64,000 nucleotides of DNA from Lineus longissimus (Eukaryota > Nemertea > Pilidiophora > Heteronemertea > Lineidae), in NCBI RefSeq assembly GCF_910592395.1, contig NC_088309.1, positions 5,580,501 through 5,644,500 on the forward strand, given 5' to 3'. Shown here piece by piece: positions 1-10,494 of the stretch (position 1 is the stretch's first letter; each line of letters starts with the position of its first letter). Both the position numbers and the translations under genes were made by a program. The notes beneath the pieces are model-generated. The model did not search any database. It worked only from the letters and a program-made list of their open reading frames with translations, and had not been told where the DNA came from.

Positions 1-153
1 CATTTACGAGACAAGGCCATCCGACTCCGTATGGTAAACCTTCGCTTACCAGGTTACAACGAGGGTGTCCATGAATACGATGTTTCGTTGACACTCATTC
101 CATCCTGTCCAAAGCAGCTGTCTATCGGTATATATATCTTCCTAGATAATTAA
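1..153 (+). CDS. Possible 3' end of a coding exon, cut by the window start
   Basis: An open frame runs from base 1 through 50 codons to TAA at 151-153, and an AATAAA polyadenylation signal follows at 193-198, about 40 bases downstream. The peptide (for example NLRLPGYNEGVHEYDVSLTL) has a balanced composition and the segment is richer in G+C than the DNA after it. I do not recognise the protein. Two alternatives exist. A GT at about 130 could be a donor, so the exon might end before the stop. The opposite strand also has an open frame followed by a GTAAGC donor-like site near 50. Assigning this to the plus strand rests on the stop plus polyA arrangement only. Confidence 0.25.
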   Translation, partial: HLRDKAIRLRMVNLRLPGYNEGVHEYDVSLTLIPSCPKQLSIGIYIFLDN

Positions 154-3002
154 GACCACAGCAGTATTGAACAGCAGTGATTTAAGAACTCCAATAAAAG
201 CAATTCATCTTCCCGAACATCAATACAACGCCCAAGCGTCCAAGCGAACACAGCATGCGGTGACTTGTACTTGGCGGTCACCTCTTGTCTCCCGTCGCTA
301 TCATTCGTGTACGGTCACCTGGCCAAGCGAATATAAAATGGGCTGATCAGGCAGAAGAAAGTGGCGGCTAGAACGAAATTAGGTGTTTAAGTCGATAGGC
401 AGGTCGTGTAGAGCAAGCCAGTGATGTCTTGAGTCTTTCGGTATGATAGATAAATCGGTGGTTGTCTTCATGCAAGCGGCGGGGATCAGGGACGGCTTAG
501 AGTTCGCCGGCACGATAGGGATGCATCATGGAACGTTAGTAAACGACAATCATCTACAAGTTGAATGCGTTTACCTATTTACCGGGTGTTTCAAAAGGAC
601 TTGGGAGAGTAAAAGATGTGAGGCGTCGTTAACTCACCAACAGGTTTTCAGTGCACCACTGTGACATTTAGCTTTTTCATCTCAGCAGTACATGAAGACC
701 CAAGAAAGACTGCATATTTCGCAACTAATGAACAAACTCATACGACTGCGTTTGTTAAAATCAGATTCTTCAACAGCTGAAGACGCATAAATTGAACGTA
801 GAATATTAGGTTATTACGCAGTCTGTCCATTTTCAAGTCTAATTTTAATCCCCACAACAAGATAGTGGATATGTTCCCGCAAGCCGCAAGATGATGACAA
901 AGAAAAGAGCACTGTTATATTATCCGTTTTCCTGAAACAGGTTATTAGAAAATTCGCTTGGATTCTGCGAACACAATGCTATATTCGGAGACCACCTGTC
1001 CAGATGGTGTCGTTCTTTCGAAAACCAATTAGGCGGAGAACATCTTATTTGTCATCAAATAATATGATGACAATGCAGGGATGTTAATTGCATGAGCAAG
1101 ATCTCAATAGAGGAGGATCGAGCAAAAGGTATATTTTGTGTGAATATGCTGGTAAAATTAGATTGAACTGATACCAGCCCAACTCTCTGGAAGCGTTTCT
1201 ATGAGAGATTCTTGTCGAAAGAAATAACATATTTATTCGCTTTATTAAGAGAAATCGAATGTCTCGATTGAAGATAATTCTGTTTATCAAGACCTTGGCA
1301 GTTGTGCTTGTTAAATATTGAAACAGATCTGATTGGAATAATTATGGCCTGAAACCGTTTCGTTTCCAGTGGTAGTAACTTTATTTTTTCTGGATTAATG
1401 AATTTTATCAAGAGACCAATATAAATAAAATGCTTTTTGCAATTACATGTAGTAGGCATACATGTAGCTCCAATAAGTTGATTTAGCACCACCACCAATC
1501 AGCTATCCCTCAAATTGCCTTTTTCGCGGTTGCAGCCTTCAGCCACCGACGTGTATAATTGCATCTTGAGACAGGACGTGTAGGAAAAACACAGAAAGCG
1601 CCCCAAAGCTAATATGGTATTGGTCCATTGGGTTGACAATTAGGGGCAATAATGATATTTGGACAATCATCGTGAAGAGACAGTAGGTCCTCAATCAATG
1701 GGAGAAATTCTGGTCATGTCCAACACAAGTGTTTTGGATGGTCAGGGCAAACATGATATCGACTGGGGAACGATGACACTTGTTTCTTCAAGATGTTAAC
1801 TGTCCCAACTGCCAACGCAGTGGTTGACTGAGACACGGTCAGTAACCAGGACAGAACCGGTCCTCTCCTTGGCTGAATTTACACAAGGATGTCTTATTTG
1901 ACATTCAACACCCTAGTTTCTCTGCCTTCAGCCATGTCGAGTGTGGAGTTTCTTGCTAAGGAGATGCACGCAGGGATGGATGCGTTTGGCAGAATTCGTC
2001 TCACGGAATCAATGATCAGTTTCGTCACGTTCGTGATATGCCTCGGTTATTGCTGGCGGCAAACTGCGGCTGTCTTACAAGATTCATGTGACTGAGTAAA
2101 ATTCAAGTGGCATCCCTGAGTCCAGTGTAGGGTGCTCCGTGAATCTGAAAGGCATGCTTCATTAGAGATTTCTCGCTCGGGTTCGAGTCGATGAATCTCT
2201 ATATGACCTTGGGTTGTGAAGCAGGCGTTATATTTACATGAAATTTTAACATTTATTGCCGACATCTTGACATGATAGTCTTACAAGGATTATAACAAAC
2301 TGTATCTATTTCGTCTGTGTGTATCTGTGTATGGGGGGTGACCTTCTACAACACACAAATGGGACATATACTGCTTTCTGGTCAAACAAAGTTCCAGCAA
2401 GTCTACGCTACTTAATGAAAAAAAATCATAAACTCTTGACGCCAACTCAGACTTTCTAAGAGTCGGCAATGGACGGGTTAGTTCAATAAATGTACTCTAG
2501 AGTGATACCCACAATCGATACCCTCAGTAAGATCTTGAGATAGCTCCTCGGCGATTGATTGCGTATCCCGCTCGCATTGATTTCCCTCTCCAGCATTTAA
2601 TTGACCGGTTGGAACTACAAGATTAATTACGTCCACGTGACGACTGAGACGCGAAAGGAACCTGGCTGAAGCTTTGAGAAAAGGCTACTTTTAAGGTAAC
2701 GATGCCCAGGCGTTCACTGGAAACTAGTTTTACAAGGAACACTACTCCATGTATTTGAATGTCACCCTCATAAAAAAAAAGCCCAAGTATAGTTTTTACC
2801 AAATTGATATTGTTTTGCCCAAGTCAAATCTTTACCATAAGAGTCACCTGTGGTAAAAGTATTTTTAAGCAAAGAAATAACTACATTGATTGAGAGGTTT
2901 TTCTTGAGTGTGCTGTTTCTATCTGCCATGGTGCTTGACGTAAAACTGCCAAAGTCACATTTGTTTGTCTCAGGCACAAGATAAATCTGGCTAAGTCTCA
3001 AG
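154..3002. other. Gene-free stretch with one motif-rich block
   Basis: No convincing gene was seen; open frames here have the lengths expected by chance. The block 2516-2665 is denser in known binding words than its surroundings: TGATTGATTG at about 2555 (a Pbx-Hox type site), TTTAATTGAC, GATTAATTAC and a CACGTGAC E-box, so it may be regulatory DNA. A GGTTCGAGTCG word at about 2178 resembles a Pol III B box but has no tRNA fold around it. Confidence 0.4.
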
Positions 3003-3099
3003 CTTGACTTAGGCAGTTATTCCATTGACCTTCCTGCACATCAGGAGATTAGACATTGAGTTAAAACTAGATGTCAATGGAATAACTGCCTAAGTCAAG
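3003..3099. repeat. Perfect 27-bp inverted repeat with 43-base loop
   Basis: The arm at 3003-3029 (starting CTTGACTTAGGCAG) is the exact reverse complement of the arm at 3073-3099. The spacer is 43 bases. Pairing stops abruptly on both sides. No target-site duplication is visible. Perfect arms in a diverged non-coding setting suggest a young foldback/MITE-type insertion or an RNA hairpin. The loop is longer than usual for a microRNA precursor. Confidence 0.85.
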
Positions 3100-3167
3100 A
3101 AAATCTTATCGGTATTTTCGACAAGTACATTGGCGGTGATAAAAGAATATGAAAGAAAAGACAAGTC

Positions 3168-3229
3168 GAAAGCACGAAATCCCAACGCATATGACAGCGA
3201 AAGCACGAGATCCCAACGCAAATGACAAT
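3168..3229. repeat. Two-copy 31-bp tandem duplication
   Basis: The 31-base unit starting GAAAGCACGA at 3168 recurs directly at 3199 with a few substitutions. It lies about 70 bases from the perfect inverted repeat. No function is implied. Confidence 0.85.
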
Positions 3230-6200
3230 GGACAACATTGTCAACATGGGGACACAGCTGATGATATAATGTTGCATACAAAAAGTAATGATCTTTTATA
3301 TGGAGGTATTTTAGTATACATGTCGGCATGCAATACCATTACACAATACGTAACAGGGTTGACAAGGTGATTCCCTTCCAAATTGAGAGAATTGTCCTCG
3401 CTCGCGTTTCGATGTCGACATCGCATGATGTACTCACAAATCTTTCTAACAGGCAACAAAATATTTATATTCAACCAAATGAAATAAAGGCGAGAGCAAA
3501 TACATATTTCATCACTGAAATCATATCGCTTAATGCCAAACTGGAATGAAGTTATCTTCGGGTAAAAAACAGGTCGACAGATCGTTATGAAGTTAGTTTC
3601 ATTTCACCGCAAGTGAACAAACCCGATAGTACACTAATACTGCGAGTATACACGAATATAAAGTACAAATACATTTACATGTACTTGTGGTCACCTCAGA
3701 TGAAATATGGTGAAGAACGATAATATATAAATTCAACTTGCCACCATCCAACACTTATCAAGCAAACACTTGTCAAAGTCACTCGTATAAAGCTGGGCTT
3801 ATTTCAAGAGTCTAACTCTAATAGAACTCGATAAAACTGCAGTCGGAGTTTCATCTTCAGGTGCACTCCGTCCTTAATACTCATATACCAAGTAGGTCAT
3901 CCTCTTAAGGATTTATAGAATTGGTCTTCTCTTTGGCTCGTATTCGATACTTTATGGACTCAATTTCTGCTGCATTCGGTGCCATTTGCCTTTTATCAGA
4001 AACGTCCTTACTAAGTTCTCATCATAGTGCAGCTCGACAACCTCATACTAGTAGGTCATCAGATAGAAAAGGCTCTTTCTCTTATGTGGTTCACCGCCGT
4101 GCTCTCCGTTTATGTCTGAAGTATCCACATTGAAAAAAATTAAAAATATTCTTTCATAACTGATTCGAGGTTTATTTATCCTACTCTCTGTATTTTATAC
4201 CATTTCAAGGCCATTTCACAATAATTCTCCGGGATGCTCTACTAAAACAGACTACAGATTCAGTGTAAATTGTTTTGAAGTATTTCAGACTAAAGCTGGA
4301 AAACCACCCTAGAGCTTTTACTAGCGATATCACTGTAAGATGAGATGCGAGATTGGCTTTGTCGAGCTTAATACATGCCTGGATATAACAAAATGGCACG
4401 ACAAAGAGTAAGAAGAGCCAGTGACAAGGTATGTTCCTCCATGGCAAACAAAGGAACAACAGGTCTTGTGTCACCGGGTTGCCAGGTGACGCTCCTCTTT
4501 GATAAGAGAAAGCGATTCAGAGACTTACTTTGATAACGAAACACCGTCATGACAACGCTCCGATCAGGCCTATAATGCATACGAGTCATGGATAAAGTGA
4601 TACGGCTACAGGCGTATCGTATGACGTTTATAGTTGGGGAACTATGGAAACTGGTATCGCCTTTTGATAGGGATCTGGTTATCCAAATGAAAGATATAGC
4701 TTCTGCAACAGTTTCTGTCACAGAATAACAACCTGATGTCGAGTTACCAATATTCAATGACTCTACCATGTTACTAGGTTCAATATTTGAATCGCCTATC
4801 TAGAACCCCAGCTGGGTCAAGAACGATTTGACACACATTTTGGTTCATCACTCTCGCTATGCAGGAGTGTAGGGTTATTGCCAACAATAATCTCAATTGT
4901 CGTGAGGACCCAATACGTATATTGGATTGGACTAGCCACGGTCATCTAAAGGTGATCGCTACTAGAATTTTACAAAATTCTGACCCGGACTCCAGGCAAT
5001 CACACCAGGCGCTAGTCGATCGACTTGGCCCCATTACCAAGTTTGTTAATGATACCACGGGCAATTGAACCCTCCAGGTCTGTTTCGCTTGCCTCCTCAT
5101 GGAACGCTACCAATATTAATTGAGTGCACTGGGTTGTGAGAAAATCATTTAGCAAGCTCTCGAGGAAGGCAACACGACAGTAGGAGAAAGAACAAGATTG
5201 ATGCAGAGTTAGATGTACATGCACGGTCTGTGCATGTATGCATGGTCAAGATAGCATGGAGCGGACGACAAGAGAGAAATAACAGGATTGCCCTTCAGTA
5301 TGACGTAGCGTTTATCGACAACCGTGTTTAGAACGCCTGACACACGATTTAACACGTTTATGAGATTTCAACATGTGGGACTGATATGATTAAGCGATTT
5401 TTTAAGGGTTTTTTTATCCGAATAAAACTTCAAATGTATCCGTGTGGCTCGTGAGAAAGCAGCAGTATCTTACTTGTGGCGTTAACTATATAATCGCGTT
5501 ATGTCTACCCACAGTCTTGCTCTACATAAAAGACGAAATACGCCAAGACAACGCCACGAACTTCTATTCATGTGCATCGAAGTCCGCTGATACGCTGATG
5601 TCACTTGCATTGTTTGAACTACATGTAGCACCAACTGGATAACTCAGATGCCGTTACATTTATGAAGTAATGATGGCGATGTAAAAAAACGAATTCCGAC
5701 CGTCTTTTCTGGATATCCAACAATGGTTCTTATAGTCAGTCTGCGCCAACATAACCATGATGACATACAGTGATTTGTCCAAACAGTATTAGTCAGGAAA
5801 GGAGCCATCTCGTTCTATAATGCCGCGCCGCTAACATTTGATCATGAATGACAAAGACAGGCTGAGACGCGCTCCAGAGACTAACGGCGCGGGGATGGAT
5901 GCACCGAGCCGGTCATATACTTAGATTAATGTGCTTAATTAACCCGAGTCAAGATAAATCCACTTCTGCTGCCGGGATAAATGAGCAGTTAACCCGTTTG
6001 CGCTTGTAACGAATGGGATGCTGTGCTATCAATGCCACAAATCCTAGTAAGATCTTAAAAACCAGACCAGAATCTGGGGTACGATCCTAGTAGGATTCTG
6101 GACTGTATGGCAGCATTCATTTCTCCAAACGATGATACGATCGCGAGCAGCACCAATGTTTCTCATTTTAAAGGTCATCATTGTTCTTAAACTCAAATCA

Positions 6201-8507
6201 CATCATCAAGCTAAGGCACATATTCAAATACCATTCAGTAACCATTCAGTCGTGGGCGAATGGGCAAGCAAAATCGTCTCAGCGAGATATCCCTAAGCAT
6301 TTAATACTACACTGTCAAATTAAATCAAACCTCGAAGGAAAATGCAAAACAAACAGATTTTAAAGTCGCAAGCGCTTAGCAGTATCTGTTAATAAACCAT
6401 TTCGATGAGCCTGGCGGCAATCACCAGGTCCTACTGCGGATGAATCTGACAAGGATAGCTTATCTTCTAGAGAAGTTGTTCAACTATCATTTTCGAGTGA
6501 CTTCCAATATTTACATCCTGTAATTGATATAGCGAATATCAGTGGTAAAGGTCAGACAGGGTGAGAGGTATAAGTTCCTATAAGAGGTATCGGTTGCCTT
6601 TAGCGATGGTTATAAGCAGGAAATCATCGTTATATCTAAGTTACGATTTGGACATTAGCCCGAATTTAGCATCTAGCACTTGAGACACGCTGTTGAGAAA
6701 CGCTCTATTTGGATTTCTTTGGACTTGCTGACCTGAGCATGCACACATCTTAAGATCAAGACGTTTCAAAGGTACTTTTTGTCTTATGATCTGCTGTTTT
6801 TGTTTCGCATCTCATATCATGATAATATGGTCGTTGTTCACAGCGTCATAAAATAAAAATTACACGGTCCAGAATGTCGATTTTTACGTGCATGCTGCAA
6901 TCTTCATGATGTCGGTTTAGGGCGATGTTGTCGTTTCTGTATCCTGAAGTCATTAGTTCTCATCGACCTCGTTAAATTAAACCAAACAAATATTCTTTAA
7001 CACGTCTGTAAAACTCCCGTGGCTCATCTCACATGGAATATTTGAATAGTTAGAATAATTTCAAACTCAACTGTCTTAAAGCGAGGCGATCTATCAATAG
7101 CGCAATGATACTGGAAAGTGTGAATTAACAAAATAAATTCTGCTAAATTCTGCCAGTTGCTATCACTAAACGGACATCATCAGTCTATTTCATGGGAAAA
7201 TATGAGGTGTCAAGATGAAGTCTTTAGATTCGTTTTAATTTTTTTTGATTGCGACAGCGCTAGATTTTCAACCCGTCACCCGAGCCGTTAACTATCAAAT
7301 ATTGGTACTTTTAAATGTCAGGTACCGTAATAGTGGCAGTACATTTTGCTCCGTAACTTATTTAAGAACGTCTACCCTTTGGGCATTCGCTTTACTTTAA
7401 AATCATGTTCTGAATATTTGATATTGAATTTTGTTTCCTTGACAAAATAATCAAAATAGACTATCGGGCATTTCTATTTCTAGAGCCGAACCCTGGTAGC
7501 ATATATCAAGGATCTGCATTGTCTGTTCTATCGCCGATTGCCTCACCATTGCTGAAACTCCACGGAGTACAAAAAGGCACTGTTTTTTTATTGAGGTGGA
7601 AGAATGAAGCCTTCACCCAAAAAAGTTCCTGGGGTAAGCGTAAAAGGCAAGCTACATGTACATGTAGGAGGTCGGGAATCGACGCGATAACACTTTCTAC
7701 AAATTCGTGATAATCAAGTTGAACGCCAACAACAGTCACTATTTTCATTGTCATTGCACAAGTTCAAATCAGCTGTAACTACAATCACATTGGAATCTGG
7801 TCGTATTTTTCATTATTTGCAATCCCACGGCGGCACTGCTTCCTTCCGGCGGTGTAATTTTATCTCTATCTCTTCATCTTGTGAAAATGAGACGGGTTGA
7901 CACAATGCAAAATGCACACTGTCCAAGGAAAGCGAGAGTTTAAACATCATGGAACGGAACCAGGTTCTGCATGGATGGTTACGTTTTTTATGCAGGTTAT
8001 CGCTACTGCTACTGGTATTCAGCCGGGCATTCAGCACGGTCAAATTAGATGATGAGCTGAGACTAACGTTCCCGTCCTATGAGAGGAGGTCATGAAAAGC
8101 AATATCTGATTAATATTCTCTTAGAATAAGGTAGGGAAGAATAGGTGGTCCCTTTGACTGGATAGGGGACAAGCAACATGTAATCAAATAATATTAGAGG
8201 CACGCTGTCCATGCCAACTCAAGCTGCCTTGGTTGAACAATAGAACCATGTGTAAAATGGTTTAATAAACTAATTCACCTCAGGTGGAAAACTGAGTTAT
8301 ATGTACACTATCAAAGGATTAGTAAAACCCCATGTTTGTTCGAGTGAGTTGCGTAACCATATGGCGCTATGTATAACAATGCACCCGTGTGTGTTATCAT
8401 TCCTCATTCATTGTGTGTTCGCCTAGCTGTGCGGAGCATTGCGCTCTGTTGATAGTTCTATACTGTGGTGTGCTCCTTCATCCCCTGCACAGGTGAGGGT
8501 TTTTACC
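3230..8507. other. Gene-free stretch
   Basis: No supported gene. Longer open frames (for example 4368-4769 minus, 133 codons) lack splice signals or recognisable sequence, and a few that long are expected by chance. The segment 5820-6010 is unusually G+C-rich and carries facing CCGCGCC/GGCGCGG words, an ACAAAG word, then homeodomain-type words (GATTAATGTGCTTAATTAAC). It is a candidate conserved regulatory element, not proven. Confidence 0.35.
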
Positions 8508-8716
8508 GTCTCGCAGATCATGGAAGTCATTCGTGGCTGGCCATGGGGCGATGAAAATTTGACGAGTAAGGACCTTCATTTTGTCACTGATGAGGGCTGT
8601 CACGGTAGAAGGCTACCAACGGTGCAGTGAGTCTCACAGGTCATGGAAGTCATTCGTGGCTTGCCATGGGGCGATGAAAGTTTGACGAGTCGTCATTTTG
8701 TAACAGATGATAGCTG
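8508..8716 (+). repeat. 123-bp-period duplication that keeps one reading frame open
   Basis: The segment 8508-8599 is repeated at 8631-8716, offset by 123 bases, a multiple of three. The second copy has a 6-base deletion and several substitutions. Read in the same plus frame the copies give MEVIRGWPWGDENLTS and MEVIRGLPWGDESLTS, each ending in a related HFVTD stretch. A stop separates them at 8628-8630 and another closes the second copy. The frame preservation suggests a relic of a repeated coding unit, but the stops and the small size argue against a working gene. Confidence 0.6.
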
Positions 8717-10175
8717 AATGTAGTTGTAAGTTTACCGTCTGATTAGATATATATGTATAAGCTTCTGATTAGTGACTTATTGTACCTACTTCTTGTAATA
8801 CATTTCAATTTTACTATGTTTATACTATGTATCAACCCCATGGGCAATAATAAATTGAAATATAATTTTAAAAAACTCTTCCTTACTTTTATTCACTATC
8901 AAAAGCTGAGATCATCAGGGCATGAGGGAGTAAGTATGTATCGAATGTAATGGCCTGTTACAGTATGTCGAGGTGACTTTTGACAACAACCAGGGGTATT
9001 CCATGTCCCCAATGGGCAGTACATGTATAATGAACTCGGCCGTGATACTTGATAGCCTTTATCGCCCACGGGTATACTACTGTGTTTCTTGGTGATGGGG
9101 TCAATTGTGAATAACTGTAGACCAGCCTCATTGATTTAGATGGCCGTGTGGGGTAAATGAGACTCGTCAAGTCGACGATGGTCGGGTTAGCAATCCGGAA
9201 ATGTCAATGTCACTAACAGTATACACATACATAAATTAACAGGAAACTTGAGTTGATAAATGGTATTGGCATGATTTGTTTGCCGTAGTGAACGCTATGT
9301 ATGGATCATGTTGGGTGAGATAAGAAGCCATATCCCATTTATCAGTCATTATCTATTTGGTGTTTATCATTTTGTCGGCGTGAGGTGGAACTGTAAATTG
9401 CCTGTCTGAGGTTCAAGTTAATTTTTAAATCGTATTGCAATTTTGTATTATTGAATGGTTTTGAAAAGTTTCAATGGAACAACTGAGTATCACTGATACA
9501 ATACCATAAATGTTACACCACCTAAGTTTGATTTGTAACTCTTGACAATACGATTGAAGACACTCCCACACTCTCATCGATCTTTAAAATGAACAACCTC
9601 ATGTTATTAGAGCCGAGGTTTTCAACTTATTAAAATGATTTTTTTCTGTTCTGAGTTCATATTACAGCTCATGATGTACATCAATTACATACATGTGCAT
9701 GTTGGCAAACATGAAATTAAAGCGTCAAGCTTTTTTTCTGAACAGTTGTTCCTGTAATCAGCACGTTTATCAGAGCAGTACTGATGCAGTGCGAATCAGA
9801 GTGGTACATTTGTATGGCGAAGAATTAAGTGTACTTCCCAGTACTCGGGGTCTTTACTTTTACATGTTTCATCGTGTTGTTTGTTGGAGATATTTTTGGT
9901 AGTGTTCAGTAACACAAATTTCAAAGTCACGATATACTACAGTTTCCACTGACTACATATTGTAAGTAATTACTGATTCAATGTAAGCTAGAATTAGTGG
10001 TAATAATCGCCAGTGATAAATGGCCATTGGATGAAACACACATTCCGGATATATAGATAACAGACATTATTATTATTATAAGAGTAGAAAAAAATACTAG
10101 AATATTTATTTCTGATAATTAATCTTGATAGTGTAGACTGTACACGTGCATGTACATGTATGCCTGCATATGCCC
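8717..10175. other. Gene-free stretch
   Basis: A+T-rich sequence with several ACATGTA words and a short TTA-repeat patch near 10065-10080. I see no gene. It may be 3' flank or intron of the candidate minus-strand exon that follows. Confidence 0.35.
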
Positions 10176-10484
10176 TTAATTGTTTACCGGTTGTTCCAAT
10201 AAAGTAGCGCAAAAGAGGAGCCATGACCCCACGAGCGTGGTAATGATGCTGAACAGCTCCTTAATACTGGTCAACCCTTTGCCCAATAATGACACTTCAC
10301 CGCGACAGGCGATTGATTGGGGCATTGTTACAATAGTCACAGGAAGAAATGAAGCTAATTCACCCTCTTCATTCCATACAAACGATGCTTGAGCTTTGCC
10401 TGATGCGTTTGCCCATGATCTTAATTCATATGTCGAGAGATCCTCGGGGATTTGAGGGTGAGATGCCCACACAATTGCGGGGCA
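10176..10484 (-). CDS. Candidate exon of an unidentified membrane protein
   Basis: On the minus strand a pyrimidine-rich acceptor (ACTCTATTTTACAG) ends at 10485 and opens a clean frame starting TGC at 10484. The frame reads CPAIVWASHPQIPEDLSTYE, continues through an acidic-polar middle and a second Cys, and ends in a hydrophobic stretch (LFSIITTLVGSWLLF) that could be a membrane segment or anchor. It either stops at TAA 10176-10178 or is spliced at CCG|GTAAAC after 10188. In the spliced case it is exactly 297 bases, phase 0 on both sides. The segment is visibly richer in G+C than its flanks. I do not recognise the family. No partner exon is certain; the signal-peptide exon at 19.3 kb is on the same strand and could be upstream. 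Confidence 0.4.
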   Translation of the reverse strand, partial: CPAIVWASHPQIPEDLSTYELRSWANASGKAQASFVWNEEGELASFLPVTIVTMPQSIACRGEVSLLGKGLTSIKELFSIITTLVGSWLLFCATLLEQPVNN

Positions 10485-10494
10485 CTGTAAAATA

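Noticed and set aside
2172-2190. GGTTCGAGTCG word resembling a Pol III B box (tRNA or SINE)
   Set aside because: No A box at the right distance and no cloverleaf or flanking T-run.
4368-4769. Minus-strand 133-codon open frame
   Set aside because: A few frames of this length are expected by chance in 64 kb of this composition, and it has no splice context, domain or balanced codon use.
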